This document shows, piece by piece, positions 15,760-25,571 of a stretch of DNA of 60,958 nt; within the stretch, counting starts at the first letter, position 1, and each line of letters begins with the position of its first letter. The position numbers and the translations under genes were made by a program. Below the pieces are notes generated by a model. It saw only the letters and a list, made by a program, of their open reading frames with translations. It was not told where the DNA came from and ran no database searches. Source of the DNA: Mariaggregatimicrobium sp964498785 (GTDB lineage Bacteria > Zhuqueibacterota > Zhuqueibacteria > Thermofontimicrobiales > Thiofontviventaceae); contig CAZCJL010000030.1 of assembly GCA_964498785.1 (NCBI GenBank), positions 1-60,958 on the forward strand, in the 5' to 3' direction.

Positions 15760-18700
15760 TCTCCCCGCTCATTCGGGCGATTTTCAGATAATAGTAACGC
15801 AGCAGATCCTGCTCTTTTTTGCCGAGCACCTGTTCCTCAATGCGCAGGATACGCTCCACATCACGCAGCGCGCGCAATACGTCAATGGGGACTTCGCGCA
15901 TTTGGTGCGGGATTTGGGTGAGGTAATTGACCGCGTCGATCAGGAACTGTCGCATGTAATCATCCATAACCCCACGCAACAGACCGGCAATCTGACTGCC
16001 CAACCGATGCACTTCCCCCGGCTCGATGGTGAACGGAATGTCTGGCACGCCTTTTCGATCAGACAACGAATTAATCGCCAGCGCCAGTTCCACAAAACTC
16101 TCCACCTGCTGTTTGATCGGCTGGCGAATGAGTTCCCACATCTCCGCACGAATCGTACTGATTTCTACGGGGACCCGCATCAACTGCCGCATGGTTTCCG
16201 CCCATTGCGGCTCGATTTCCACGGAAATGTCTTTTCTCAAATTATCAAAATCAGTATTGAATAGATCTGGTTGCAGCAGGATCGACACATCCGGGCGGAA
16301 TGCCGGTAATACATCCGGGATAATGCGGTCGCCACTGAAAAATTCGGAAACATTCAATCCCTGTCGTCGCAACAGTTCTTTTTGCATCATCAGAATGAAA
16401 CCGGGAATGGAGTGATTATCTTCTTTTAAAATCAAAAATGCGGAATTTCCTGCCCGGAATGATGGTTCCATTTCCCTGATGTATGGCAGCGAAAGATCGT
16501 GATAAATACGCAGTGTATGCAGAATATCATGCACCGGCAGCAGCGGCAAAATGCGTTCGCTAATCACCATTAGTCCATCACTGTTCGCGAACTGCTTTTC
16601 CGCAAATTCACTGAGGGCACGGAACAGACCGGTAGTCAACTGATTCACACCTAAAATGACAGTCTGCGCCCGGTTATGCCCGATGGCCCGAAACAGGCTG
16701 CCATGTTTCAATAACGGCAGTGTTTGCGCTAATCGTTCAATGATCTGCTGCCCCTGATTCCCCGGGGTTTGTTGTCCCGGACGAACTGTCGGGCGATCGC
16801 GCAGCGTGGGAGTTGCCCTGGAAATAAAATAGGAGATCACATGAATCCCGACGACATCCTCTTCCCTGCCATAAAGAATGTGCTGATAATAGCGCGACAC
16901 CAGTTCGATAAACTCATTGAAAATCTCATCCCGGCGTCCCATGGTCAGCCGTTCCAATTCCTCCCATCCGCGGGACTGAAATCGCAGCCGGGTTTCCTGA
17001 AGTGGTTCATCGGCGCGAGACAGCTCGCCTTCATAGTATTTCTGGGCTTTTCCGACATGATACAGCAACCGTGCCCGTTCGTAAGCGGAAAGATGGCGCA
17101 GTTTTTCTGCAACATTGCTTTGAAACGTCCGGAAATCACCACCGACCAGCACACCGCGCAACGGGCTTTGCGCGAATTCAGTACTGCGGCGAGCGGAATC
17201 TTTTAGCACACCAGCGAGATTTGCCAGCGAATCCCGGGAATACAGCACGGATTTTCCGGCGTTTTCATCATAATAGCCACCCTGTCGCTGCATCGGCTCG
17301 CCGCTGCCCAATTTGATCCGCACCTTGCCAACCAGTCCCCGTTCCGCCAGCCAGCGGATCGACCGGTGTTTTGCCTCGCGGTACAACATTGCGCCAGCGG
17401 GTTGACTCACCTGCTGGCTTAAATCTGAGCCAGCGAAAAATAATTCACACACCATTTCCTCAAAGCGCTCGGCAGAATTCTGGGTCAATCGCTGACTCTG
17501 TCCCGTATATTCCCAGATGCGATCCAGATAGGATTCGAGATTCCGAATGGTTTTGCCGTCTTCGAATAACGGGATCAAACTAACCGCCGGAATAACAGCT
17601 TCCGGATGTTCTCGAGTAATTTCCTCCCACCGTGAGCGCATTTTTCGATCCAGCATAATTAGCGCTTCGGGATCAGTGGACATGCTGACCTGCAGTCCCA
17701 TCACCATTCCCGGTGTGCCGTATTTCCCGGCAATCTCATTGATTTCTACAATATTATGCACCGTGGTATCGATTGCGAATTGGTCCTGCGCCAGAATCAT
17801 TTTTTGATGAATGCGCGGGGTCAACATAAACCGCCGCAACAGGCTTCTGAAAAATCCGGCATGCAGCGCGATATCCGGATGATGCAGGTTGCGCTCGATT
17901 TTCGGCAACAATGCAAATAATGTTTTGCGCAACCGCTTATTCAATGAAAAATAATATTCCAGATTTTCCCGTCGTTGCACGCGCAACCGAAGCATTTTTC
18001 GTTCCAGACTGTCATTGTGCTGCCAAAGTGCAGTCAGCGGATCTCGGGCCAAATGCAGTTTCATTCCCACTCTTCTCAATAATCCAATATGCAAATCGAA
18101 CGGCAACACCCGCTGATAGCGTTTCTCCAATTGATTGGTGAGGTAAGTAATTTCATTCAGCAATTTTCGGAATTGTACAATTCTGTTTTCCAGCGTCTCG
18201 AGATCATTGAATAATTCAGGGTCAAGTTTTATGGATTGATCCACCCGCAGCAATGTTTTTAAGAATTCTGCTTGCAAATGCACGTTTTCCACAACAACCG
18301 CAGCCACCAACCGGTGTCCTTGTCCCGATGGACGAGAGCTGCCATCCCAATCGCCCCAGAAAGAGATCAAAGATTTTAGAGTGACGTCATTATGCCAGTG
18401 CGCCCATTCTTCAGCCTCAATAATCGAGTGTAAATCCAGTACCAGCTCGTCCGCTTCCTCAATAGAATTGATATGCACGTTCATGCCCAGAAATTCATCT
18501 GTTAGCTCATTTGCAAGTGCATGAATCGTTTCCCGTGGAATATCAAGGCCATAGATGAAATTTTCCAGTATTTTGTCAATGATTAAATCGACTTTCAGCG
18601 CGTACATTTGCGTGGGATGGACCGTCCGGTCGAACAATCGTTTTCGAAACGTGACAGATCGTTCTTCAAGGGATTCTTTGTGCAGCTCTTTTTCCAGAAT

Positions 18701-21436
18701 GTGAATTAATTTTGTCCGTTGCGAACCGTTCACTTCATTTATAATCATCTCCGCCAATTGAATTCGATCGCGATGTTTTTGTCTGAAAACCAGAAATCGC
18801 TGTGGCAAATAATCCGCATTGAACTGACGCATCATTTTTGGGATATTAAAATGCCTGGCAACCGGCTTTAGCTTTTTTGATAACAGAACACCAGCTTCGG
18901 AGGCAGTACGTTTCAGGAATTCATCAAAAACAATCGCGTACTCCGAAAATAAGCCCGTCGTTTTGAATTGCGCCGGCGTAAGCTCTCTGCGAGTATAGTT
19001 AAGGGATTCTTCAGCGATCAGCCGGTTCAGATCGATCAGCACGCGCCGGGTTTTCTGTCGCAGAATGCCGGCGTCATCCACACCACCAAGTGTGAGACGG
19101 AATGAGTTTCTGCCGATTTCATAACCCTTCGCTGTTCTGGCAAATGTAGACAAAGGAATCAAGCCAATCCCCTGCAACGCCAGTTTGGAAGCCAGCCAGT
19201 CCAGTGAAATACCTGTTGGCAATTTCCGGATGATCATATTGGGATACATCGCTCCCTGCGGTCTGCGGATTTCGATTTGATACGGATTGCGGTCCGACGG
19301 CAAATTGGCGCATGCTATTTCCAACGCTTGCATGCGTTTCTCAAAAATCCGGTTGCGCCAGGTCCAAAACGTCGCGATCTTTTCATAACTGTTTCGATAA
19401 AAAAGATAGGAAAGCAGCGTTGCCATCAAATTCGGACGGATCAGTCTATTCAATTCGGAGAATTGGTTTTTAAGACCCGCATGCGGGATTTCCGCAACAG
19501 CCATGCGTGCACCGGCAAAACAATCGGTTTTAGACAGCGAATGCACTGTAATTCCATACTGCGCCAGCTCCCGTCTTATTTGGCCTTTTACCACCATATC
19601 ACTAATGATTTGCCGAACCGATTTTGGTCCGCTCAAATTGTGAGCCGGCGCGACATTTTGATATGCCAGATCATCGATAACAAACACACGCTGTTCCAGT
19701 AGCCATTTTATTAATCTCTTCACATCGTTTTCACCAAACACATAGCCGCTGGCATTATGCGGATTATTCAGCACGACTGCGCCATGATCGCGCCAACCCG
19801 GATCATCCTCTACTTTACTCCGGACGGCATTGATAATCCCGTCCACATCCAATGACAAATCGTCATTTAGCGAAATTGCAATGACACGCGGGAAACAGTG
19901 CTCATACGTCCAGCTCATATCCGGTGTGATTACTTCATCGATCCCGCAATGAAAACCGAGCAAACTGAGCGCTGTTCGCGCTGAGCCGCTCACCACAAAG
20001 CAATCTCGTTGTGAATACTCCGGATGATGTTTCAGAAAGGCATTTAAAAAAGCCTGTTCTAAATTGGCGTGCCACTCCGAATCATTTAAATGAGTGAAAA
20101 ATTTGGCTATAATTTCAAACGGCGATAATCCTGTGAACGGGTCAAACATGCGCGCTTTTTCAGGCAGATAACTTTCGAGTGTACGATACACATCGCTACT
20201 GCGATTTAACACCGGCCTCACGTGAGATGTTGCTTGTGCGGCATGGTTTTCAACAATAGCACAAAGACGCCGTACAATCCGGTTCACCTGGCGATTTTGT
20301 GGAAGCATGAGGTTAGCGTCAGAATTTTCCGGGAAAATATCAATCACATCCGCAAAGCTGTTCGGTTCGTCCTGTTTCGTGTTGAGTTTTTGATCCAGCA
20401 AAAATGTGAACAGTTCCACCTCTGCCGCTGCTGGAGTTCCTTTTAATTGAAAATGAACAGTCTCGAAAATTTTTAAGAATTCGGAATTCCCGGTCATGAA
20501 TGAAATTGATAGCGCGGAAAAACGCGCATCGATTGCTGATGGTGAAATAATCCGAATCACGCGATTTAACAGACCGGCTTCCCGCGCCAGCGACAGGTGA
20601 TTTGGGGCATCGTTGGTTTCAATAAACATAATCGGATGTTTTAAACAGAGCCGGCGGAGTTCACGACGAACTTCTTCACAGGGAATATCGCCCAGAATCA
20701 AAAATACGGGCTGCGAAGAATTCTGTTGAAAGAATGATCCCAGCGCCGGTAAAACAGACTGATCAGTGTCTGGCAATGAATGAAATATCAGTGACGAATA
20801 CTGTCGCAAATGCTCTGGTATCTTCACTCCTACCAAAAAAATGTGCGCCGGCAGATCGAGCAGATAGTGTGAAAGCGAATGAAAAACTATCCGCAAATCT
20901 TCCCCCAAACCGCCATTGGAAAAAATAATTTCCCGGCAGCCTGTTTCCGTACCCGGATCGTAATCCAGTGGTTCATATTGATGTCGGGTGAGCCATTCAC
21001 GAATGAGTACTGCCAGTTGATTAGGATTTTTCTTATTGAATCCGCCACGGGGCATATAAGCAGTACTGTTTTCAATCGCCCGAGTAATCAATTGAGGGAT
21101 GTCACCGCGTTGATTCGAATTATAATCCCAAAAATAATTTGACTGACCTTCCCCGCCAGAATCCCGGATGTTCAACCCCAACACGATGCAACTGTACATA
21201 TCACTTAACCGGCGATCCTGGATCGGATTCCCGATGTGAAAATTAACACGTTCGTCCGGCTTCACCGGAGATGATGCGGTCGCTTCGCTAATTTCCGAAA
21301 CCTTTGCCGCTTTCAGCGGACGCAACCGAAACGAGGATTGCAAGCGATGTTGTGATTCAAATTTATTCATATTTTCTATGGAGTTATGGCATGGCAGCGA
21401 CTGCCTCGCTGCATGCCGCCGTTTTTCAGCCGGCAA
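15752..21436 (-). CDS. Giant fusion: two aminotransferase-like domains plus PEP-carboxylase-like domain
   Basis: The protein has 1,894 residues (22 fewer if the start is ATG 21370; neither start has a strong ribosome binding site). Residues about 65-350 look like a degenerate PLP aminotransferase: the NP motif region (HIGNPIQDRRLS) and the segment where the lysine should lie (ISPSAIDARFS) remain, but the lysine is gone. Residues about 400-880 are a fold-type I aminotransferase with NNPHNASGYVF, VIDDLAYQN and HSLSKTDCFAGARMA, where Lys636 is the likely PLP lysine. Residues about 900-1890 resemble phosphoenolpyruvate carboxylase: VHPTQ with His940, FWGDWDG near 1030, VSMSTDPEALI, LIPLFED near 1285, AGSDLSQQ near 1335, a GSGEPMQRQGG stretch near 1380, YFISRATP and FRAIGHNR. 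By eye the metal-binding Glu and Asp, the HPT histidine and late arginines are kept, whereas the FHGRGG loop histidine and the SDSAKD lysine are lost. Known PEPC makes oxaloacetate, and an aminotransferase could convert it to aspartate; this coupling is inference only. Confidence 0.75.
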   Translation of the reverse strand: MPAEKRRHAARQSLPCHNSIENMNKFESQHRLQSSFRLRPLKAAKVSEISEATASSPVKPDERVNFHIGNPIQDRRLSDMYSCIVLGLNIRDSGGEGQSNYFWDYNSNQRGDIPQLITRAIENSTAYMPRGGFNKKNPNQLAVLIREWLTRHQYEPLDYDPGTETGCREIIFSNGGLGEDLRIVFHSLSHYLLDLPAHIFLVGVKIPEHLRQYSSLIFHSLPDTDQSVLPALGSFFQQNSSQPVFLILGDIPCEEVRRELRRLCLKHPIMFIETNDAPNHLSLAREAGLLNRVIRIISPSAIDARFSALSISFMTGNSEFLKIFETVHFQLKGTPAAAEVELFTFLLDQKLNTKQDEPNSFADVIDIFPENSDANLMLPQNRQVNRIVRRLCAIVENHAAQATSHVRPVLNRSSDVYRTLESYLPEKARMFDPFTGLSPFEIIAKFFTHLNDSEWHANLEQAFLNAFLKHHPEYSQRDCFVVSGSARTALSLLGFHCGIDEVITPDMSWTYEHCFPRVIAISLNDDLSLDVDGIINAVRSKVEDDPGWRDHGAVVLNNPHNASGYVFGENDVKRLIKWLLEQRVFVIDDLAYQNVAPAHNLSGPKSVRQIISDMVVKGQIRRELAQYGITVHSLSKTDCFAGARMAVAEIPHAGLKNQFSELNRLIRPNLMATLLSYLFYRNSYEKIATFWTWRNRIFEKRMQALEIACANLPSDRNPYQIEIRRPQGAMYPNMIIRKLPTGISLDWLASKLALQGIGLIPLSTFARTAKGYEIGRNSFRLTLGGVDDAGILRQKTRRVLIDLNRLIAEESLNYTRRELTPAQFKTTGLFSEYAIVFDEFLKRTASEAGVLLSKKLKPVARHFNIPKMMRQFNADYLPQRFLVFRQKHRDRIQLAEMIINEVNGSQRTKLIHILEKELHKESLEERSVTFRKRLFDRTVHPTQMYALKVDLIIDKILENFIYGLDIPRETIHALANELTDEFLGMNVHINSIEEADELVLDLHSIIEAEEWAHWHNDVTLKSLISFWGDWDGSSRPSGQGHRLVAAVVVENVHLQAEFLKTLLRVDQSIKLDPELFNDLETLENRIVQFRKLLNEITYLTNQLEKRYQRVLPFDLHIGLLRRVGMKLHLARDPLTALWQHNDSLERKMLRLRVQRRENLEYYFSLNKRLRKTLFALLPKIERNLHHPDIALHAGFFRSLLRRFMLTPRIHQKMILAQDQFAIDTTVHNIVEINEIAGKYGTPGMVMGLQVSMSTDPEALIMLDRKMRSRWEEITREHPEAVIPAVSLIPLFEDGKTIRNLESYLDRIWEYTGQSQRLTQNSAERFEEMVCELFFAGSDLSQQVSQPAGAMLYREAKHRSIRWLAERGLVGKVRIKLGSGEPMQRQGGYYDENAGKSVLYSRDSLANLAGVLKDSARRSTEFAQSPLRGVLVGGDFRTFQSNVAEKLRHLSAYERARLLYHVGKAQKYYEGELSRADEPLQETRLRFQSRGWEELERLTMGRRDEIFNEFIELVSRYYQHILYGREEDVVGIHVISYFISRATPTLRDRPTVRPGQQTPGNQGQQIIERLAQTLPLLKHGSLFRAIGHNRAQTVILGVNQLTTGLFRALSEFAEKQFANSDGLMVISERILPLLPVHDILHTLRIYHDLSLPYIREMEPSFRAGNSAFLILKEDNHSIPGFILMMQKELLRRQGLNVSEFFSGDRIIPDVLPAFRPDVSILLQPDLFNTDFDNLRKDISVEIEPQWAETMRQLMRVPVEISTIRAEMWELIRQPIKQQVESFVELALAINSLSDRKGVPDIPFTIEPGEVHRLGSQIAGLLRGVMDDYMRQFLIDAVNYLTQIPHQMREVPIDVLRALRDVERILRIEEQVLGKKEQDLLRYYYLKIARMSGENG

Positions 21437-21441
21437 TAATT

Positions 21442-22419
21442 TTATTCTACGTCCTGAACTTCTTTTTTCTCAATCGACTGGATCATATTCTGGAGCATTT
21501 TTTTCAACAGCCCCATAAATTGAGAGCCTTCTGCCAGGTCTTTTGATGAAAGTGACACTACCGTGCGCGCGTTGCGCAAATTCTGGCTCGCTTCTGCTAG
21601 TTGCGCGACTTGAGGCGTTAAAATAAGCAATTCGGGATGATCAACTAACATTTGTATTTCTTTTTGATCCATTTCCAATTGCATTTTTTTTACTTTCAGC
21701 TCCTCATCCACTCGATGAAGGGCCAAAACAGCTTCCTGTTCTTCCGCTGTTTTCTTCAATGCAATTTTCTTCATTTCAAGATCATGCTCATAGTTTGCAA
21801 TCTGTTCATCTGCCTCGGATTTAGCGCGGGCTGCGGCGACACGTGCGTTTTGACTGTATATTTCCGTCTGCTCCAGAATGCGCGCAGCTTCCTGCTGCCG
21901 GATCGCCTCAGATATCTTTTTATCCGCTGGTTCCACGGATTGAACGTTCACTGCCATCACTTCCAATCCCAATTTCTCTTCTGAATCCTTCAGGCGACTA
22001 TCCACGTGCTTTGCCATCTTATCGGATGCTAATTCCTCGATGGCATACTTTTCGGTAAACTCCCGGACAAATGAATTTGTCACCACTTCCAGTTCTCGCG
22101 TTGCCTGTGCGACCGCATCTTTGTTCCAGCCACCGACACGGATCAGCGCGGATAAATGTTTCAGCGAGGCCGCAACCGTCACTGCCAGTTTCACCTGAAC
22201 CGCGATCCGTCCCTTTGCATCCGCCTCGATGGTGTGCACTGTTGAATGTACTTTTGCCAAAATTGTTAAACTAAAATGCCGCGGATAAATCCGGGCCCTG
22301 CGCCGGCGAACCTGACCATCTGATTCGTATAAAACAATGTAATCCGGTCGTGACAATCGATATTCAAACAGAATTAGCGCCAAAATAATGGCTGCAATGA
22401 TGGCGATTGTAAGCACCAT
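21442..22419 (-). CDS. SPFH / Band 7 domain protein
   Basis: The start at 22419 is chosen because GGAGGG lies just before it; ATG 22434 has no ribosome binding site. The protein (325 residues) has one N-terminal transmembrane segment (VLTIAIIAAIILALILFEY), an SPFH/prohibitin domain (about 25-190, with VHSTVHTIEADAKGRIAVQVKLAV and LGLEVMAVNVQSVEPADKKI), then a long Glu/Lys/Gln coiled coil (about 190-270, EAARILEQTEIYSQNARVAA) and a short C-terminal tail. SPFH proteins form membrane-attached oligomeric rings or microdomains that scaffold partners. Its stop is 5 bp before the first ATG of the giant fusion gene, so the two are co-transcribed. Confidence 0.85.
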   Translation of the reverse strand: MVLTIAIIAAIILALILFEYRLSRPDYIVLYESDGQVRRRRARIYPRHFSLTILAKVHSTVHTIEADAKGRIAVQVKLAVTVAASLKHLSALIRVGGWNKDAVAQATRELEVVTNSFVREFTEKYAIEELASDKMAKHVDSRLKDSEEKLGLEVMAVNVQSVEPADKKISEAIRQQEAARILEQTEIYSQNARVAAARAKSEADEQIANYEHDLEMKKIALKKTAEEQEAVLALHRVDEELKVKKMQLEMDQKEIQMLVDHPELLILTPQVAQLAEASQNLRNARTVVSLSSKDLAEGSQFMGLLKKMLQNMIQSIEKKEVQDVE

Positions 22420-22568
22420 ATTTCCCTCCGTCATCTGATGTTTTATGTGTTACTGTTTTCTCTCAGTGCAACGTCATTCATCATCGCACGATTCGAACAG
22501 ATAAATTCTATTAATATACGTAATTTTTCTGTCAATCAAAAATAAAAATTAAATTTTCATTTTGGAAT

Positions 22569-23330
22569 TCAGGTACTTCGCTTTTCCGCGACCACTAACA
22601 TTTCAAAATCATCAGTGGTCAGTTTTTTATCGCGGCTGAAAATTCCTGTGTCGCAGCCGTAAATCCCGATATTCATGCAGTCGAGTGACTTTAAATACCA
22701 TGAGATTTCCGATGGCGCAAAATAGCGCTCGTTGCAATCAATTTTCTTTTGTTCGCCGGCGTCGTCCACAATTTCAATGGTTGAAAAATCTCTGAACGTC
22801 AGCAGATCGAAATTATTTTCAAGAGAAGCAACTTCTGAATTTTGATTTATGAAATCCTTCACAGAATGATAGAGCGGATAGAGCACATTCAAACACGTGA
22901 AAATAAATTTACTGCCGGATTTCAACGACTGCACGGCGTTTTGGAGAATCCTGAAATTCATCTCATCCGTTTCCATAAGTGAAAAAGCGCCTTCGCACAG
23001 CATTATTGCCATATCGAATTGACTTTCAAAGCTAAACTGCCGCGCATCTTTTTGAAGAAATTCTACGGTAACACAAGCTTTTTCAGCTTTTTCACGCGCC
23101 CGTTTTAATTGCGATTCCGACAGATCAATGCCAGTTACTGAATATCCCCGACAAGCCAGTTCAATTGCATGACGACCAGTACCGCAGCCAATATCAAGAA
23201 TACGTTTTGTTTTATCGAATCCGATCTCCTGTTCGATGAAATCTACTTCAGCGATCGTACCCTGTGTAAACACTTCCTGATCGTACTTTTCCGCATAATT
23301 TTCAAACAGTTTTTCGTACCATTGTGACAT
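22569..23330 (-). CDS. Class I SAM-dependent methyltransferase
   Basis: AAAGGATC precedes the ATG. The 253-residue protein shows motif I (RILDIGCGTGRHAIELACRG), motif II (VTGIDLSESQLKRAREKA), the acidic loop KDARQF and FDMAIMLCEGAFSLM, the pattern of small-molecule methyltransferases of the Methyltransf_25/31 group. The substrate is unknown. It is separated from the SPFH gene by 149 bp of AT-rich DNA and so may be transcribed separately. It is not closely similar to the 212-residue methyltransferase at 15121. Confidence 0.85.
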   Translation of the reverse strand: MSQWYEKLFENYAEKYDQEVFTQGTIAEVDFIEQEIGFDKTKRILDIGCGTGRHAIELACRGYSVTGIDLSESQLKRAREKAEKACVTVEFLQKDARQFSFESQFDMAIMLCEGAFSLMETDEMNFRILQNAVQSLKSGSKFIFTCLNVLYPLYHSVKDFINQNSEVASLENNFDLLTFRDFSTIEIVDDAGEQKKIDCNERYFAPSEISWYLKSLDCMNIGIYGCDTGIFSRDKKLTTDDFEMLVVAEKRST

Positions 23331-23376
23331 TTATGTGATCCTTTTGTTAGCCACACCTGTCTATCCAATACACAAA

Positions 23377-23407
23377 GATTTCCGAAGTCTCGGAGACTTC
23401 GGAAATC
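23377..23407. repeat. REP-like 14-bp palindrome with CGG loop
   Basis: GATTTCCGAAGTCT pairs perfectly with AGACTTCGGAAATC around CGG. It lies in the 137-bp gap between the methyltransferase gene and the TPR gene. There is no T-run on either side, so it is read as a repeat rather than a terminator. Confidence 0.6.
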
Positions 23408-23467
23408 TGCTACCCGTTAGCTTTTGCTGCTTTTACAGTTAAAATCCCCACCAGAATCCGCGCCAAC

Positions 23468-24277
23468 TTACCCTTTCAACCCCTTCTCCACAAACTTCAA
23501 CAGCGCCGGGTCAGTCCAGTATTGCCCGTTTCGCAACCAATAATCATACGCTTCATCATCTCCGCCAACAGTCACAACATCCGAGGCGTATTCTTTGGGT
23601 TGCTTATGTTTCTTTTTAAGAAGCTCGTTGGCGATATTCGGCAAAAATTCGATTGCTGCTTTCAATGCCTCTTCTGCATCCCGTTGTTTCTCCAGCCGGT
23701 AACACGCCATGACTTTCCCGTATAAAATATCCGGCAAGGTATCGTCAGAAAACATATCACACAATTTCAGGATTTCTTTGAATTTTCCCTGAGCGATGTA
23801 ACACTGCATAAGAAGCGCCCGAACACCCTGATTATCATTCGGATTATAATTCAACATATCCGCAAATACTTTAATCGCCCGATCCCATTCCTCAATATTG
23901 AGATAGGTGACTCCCAATCCCTGCATGGTTCGCAGAAATGGTCTGTTTTCAATATGCGCCCATTCGATTCGTCCGCGATAATTTTTGGGAATGACGGCAG
24001 TTCCCACAGAATAGCCTTCCATAAAAAAGGAAAACGCAGTCCCGTAATTAAACAAATCAAGTTCCATCCAGCCCAGGCTACTGTATGCGTCGATAAATTC
24101 CGGGTCATCTTCCAAAATAGCTTCGAGATTGAAACTCGCTGCACCGGCTTCTTCAGTCTCCTGCGCTTCATAAAATCGATCAAATATTTCTTTGCGTGAA
24201 GCTCCCCACTCAAAAACACCTGTCGGTGCTTCTTCCCCTTCATAAACCTTAAATTTTAGTTTGGGGTATTTTGGCAT
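23468..24277 (-). CDS. Tetratricopeptide-repeat protein
   Basis: The 269-residue protein is helical, with TPR-like helix pairs between about residues 45 and 215 (FIDAYSSLGWMELDLFNYGTA; LRTMQGLGVTYLNIEEWDRAIKVFADMLNYNP; VRALLMQCYIAQGKFKEILKLCD; LYGKVMACYRLEKQRDAEEALKAAI). No signal peptide is present, so it is cytoplasmic. TPRs mediate protein contacts, and no partner can be named. The upstream sequence AAAGAAAGAAC is only a weak ribosome binding site. Conserved Trp and Gly residues outside the repeats (FEWGASRKEIFDRFYEAQE) suggest a specific family. Confidence 0.7.
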   Translation of the reverse strand: MPKYPKLKFKVYEGEEAPTGVFEWGASRKEIFDRFYEAQETEEAGAASFNLEAILEDDPEFIDAYSSLGWMELDLFNYGTAFSFFMEGYSVGTAVIPKNYRGRIEWAHIENRPFLRTMQGLGVTYLNIEEWDRAIKVFADMLNYNPNDNQGVRALLMQCYIAQGKFKEILKLCDMFSDDTLPDILYGKVMACYRLEKQRDAEEALKAAIEFLPNIANELLKKKHKQPKEYASDVVTVGGDDEAYDYWLRNGQYWTDPALLKFVEKGLKG

Positions 24278-24335
24278 TTTGTTCTTTCTTTTAAATTGTA
24301 AAATTTTTAAGGATTGTTATTTTAGTTAAAAATTA

Positions 24336-25148
24336 TCAGGCAAATAATAACAAACTCAACGCCATAACAATCATTCCGCTCACCACCCCGTAAATTGCCA
24401 GATGGTGCTCGCCGTATTTTTCTGCTGTGGGTAATAATTCATCGAGAGAAATAAACACCATAATTCCGGCGACGCCGGCGAACAATAAACCGAATATAAT
24501 GTCGTTAAAGAATCGAAGTAGAATAAAATAACCAACGACAGCACCAATCGGTTCAGCAAGCCCGGAGAGAAAGGAATATAAGAATGCCTTGCGTTTACTA
24601 CCTGTCGCATAATAGATGGGTACCGACACGGCAATTCCTTCGGGAACATTATGAATGGCAATTGCAATAGCAATACTTAAGCCGAGCGCCGGGTCCTTCA
24701 AAGTACTGGTAAATGTGGCCAAACCTTCCGGGAAATTGTGGATCGCAATCGCGAGCGCCGAAAACATCCCCATCCTCAATAGTTGAGTTTTTTTTATATC
24801 TTCAGTTCCGTTACACATTTCCTCAATTTTTCTGGGTTCATGCGGATTTTCAAAAGAAGGTACAACTTTATCGACAAGCGCGATAAAAAGCATTCCTGTG
24901 AAAAATGCAAGCGTTGTAAACCAGTAGCCGCGTGTTTCTCCAAGCTCAGCAGATAATGAAGTTCGGGCCTTTAAAAATATTTCGATCAACGATACGTAAA
25001 TCATCACACCCGCGGAAAATCCTAATGCTGTGGACAAAAATTGTGTGTTCGTTCGTTTTGCAAAAAATGCCAGCGCACTTCCGATACCAGTCGCCAATCC
25101 CGCAAATAGCGTGAGTCCGAATGCAAGAATTACATTTTCTGTTGGCAT
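24336..25148 (-). CDS. zupT: ZIP-family zinc transporter, ZupT-like
   Basis: GGAGG lies before the ATG. The 270-residue protein has about eight hydrophobic helices. The two metal-binding helices are intact: HNFPEGLATF (TM4) and HNVPEGIAVSVPIYYATGSKRKAFLYSFLSGLAEPIGA (TM5 and after). SAGVMIYVSLIEIF and VFISLDELLPTAEKYG are also typical of ZupT. Such proteins import Zn2+ and sometimes Fe2+ or Mn2+ across the inner membrane. No Zur-type palindrome was found in the 424 bp upstream, which instead holds a repeat element and a hairpin. Confidence 0.88.
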   Translation of the reverse strand: MPTENVILAFGLTLFAGLATGIGSALAFFAKRTNTQFLSTALGFSAGVMIYVSLIEIFLKARTSLSAELGETRGYWFTTLAFFTGMLFIALVDKVVPSFENPHEPRKIEEMCNGTEDIKKTQLLRMGMFSALAIAIHNFPEGLATFTSTLKDPALGLSIAIAIAIHNVPEGIAVSVPIYYATGSKRKAFLYSFLSGLAEPIGAVVGYFILLRFFNDIIFGLLFAGVAGIMVFISLDELLPTAEKYGEHHLAIYGVVSGMIVMALSLLLFA

Positions 25149-25341
25149 AAAGTCGCCTCCATATTATTTAGAGTGGGACACGAATCATTGACATTTCATT
25201 TAATATAATCCTTTTCCTCTTAAAATCAAGTAAATACTCAACTGTGTGATAACTTTTATACTGAATTCAGGAAACGGTTTTTTTTCAAGCGGCATTTTGG
25301 GAAATTGTTATGAAGCGTTTGGCAGCAGGAAGGATTATACG

Positions 25342-25374
25342 CAGGTGAAGGCGCGCACGAAATTCCTTCACCTG
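25342..25374. repeat. 10-bp perfect hairpin
   Basis: CAGGTGAAGG (25342-25351) pairs with CCTTCACCTG (25365-25374). It lies between the outer-membrane protein gene and the ZupT gene, next to repeat copy B. Confidence 0.45.
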
Positions 25375-25427
25375 AATGCCCTTGTTATTCTGAAGAGTTA
25401 GCATCCTTGAACAGCGGGTTACCAGCC

Positions 25428-25562
25428 TGTCCAGGAACTTTGATATCGTCGGGAAAACCCTTGAGAAGGTTTCGCTACAACACAATATATAGATAAATTC
25501 ATGAATATGTATCAATATACAGCTTGTCCCGTTTTGAAAAACCTTCGCAAGGGTAGTTCGTG
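25428..25562 (-). repeat. Interspersed palindromic element, copy B
   Basis: About 135 bp match the reverse complement of copy A with only a few differences, mainly in the AT-rich centre. The arm CCTTCGCAAGGGTAGTTCG ends about 10 bp from the stop of the outer-membrane protein gene, so the element may supply that gene's 3' structure. Confidence 0.75.
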
Positions 25563-25571
25563 GACAGGTTC

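Noticed and set aside
15752..21436. Interpretation of the giant protein as a polyketide or non-ribosomal peptide enzyme with an aminotransferase domain
   Set aside because: No ketosynthase, acyltransferase, adenylation or carrier-protein motif is present; the C-terminal part fits PEPC motifs in order instead.
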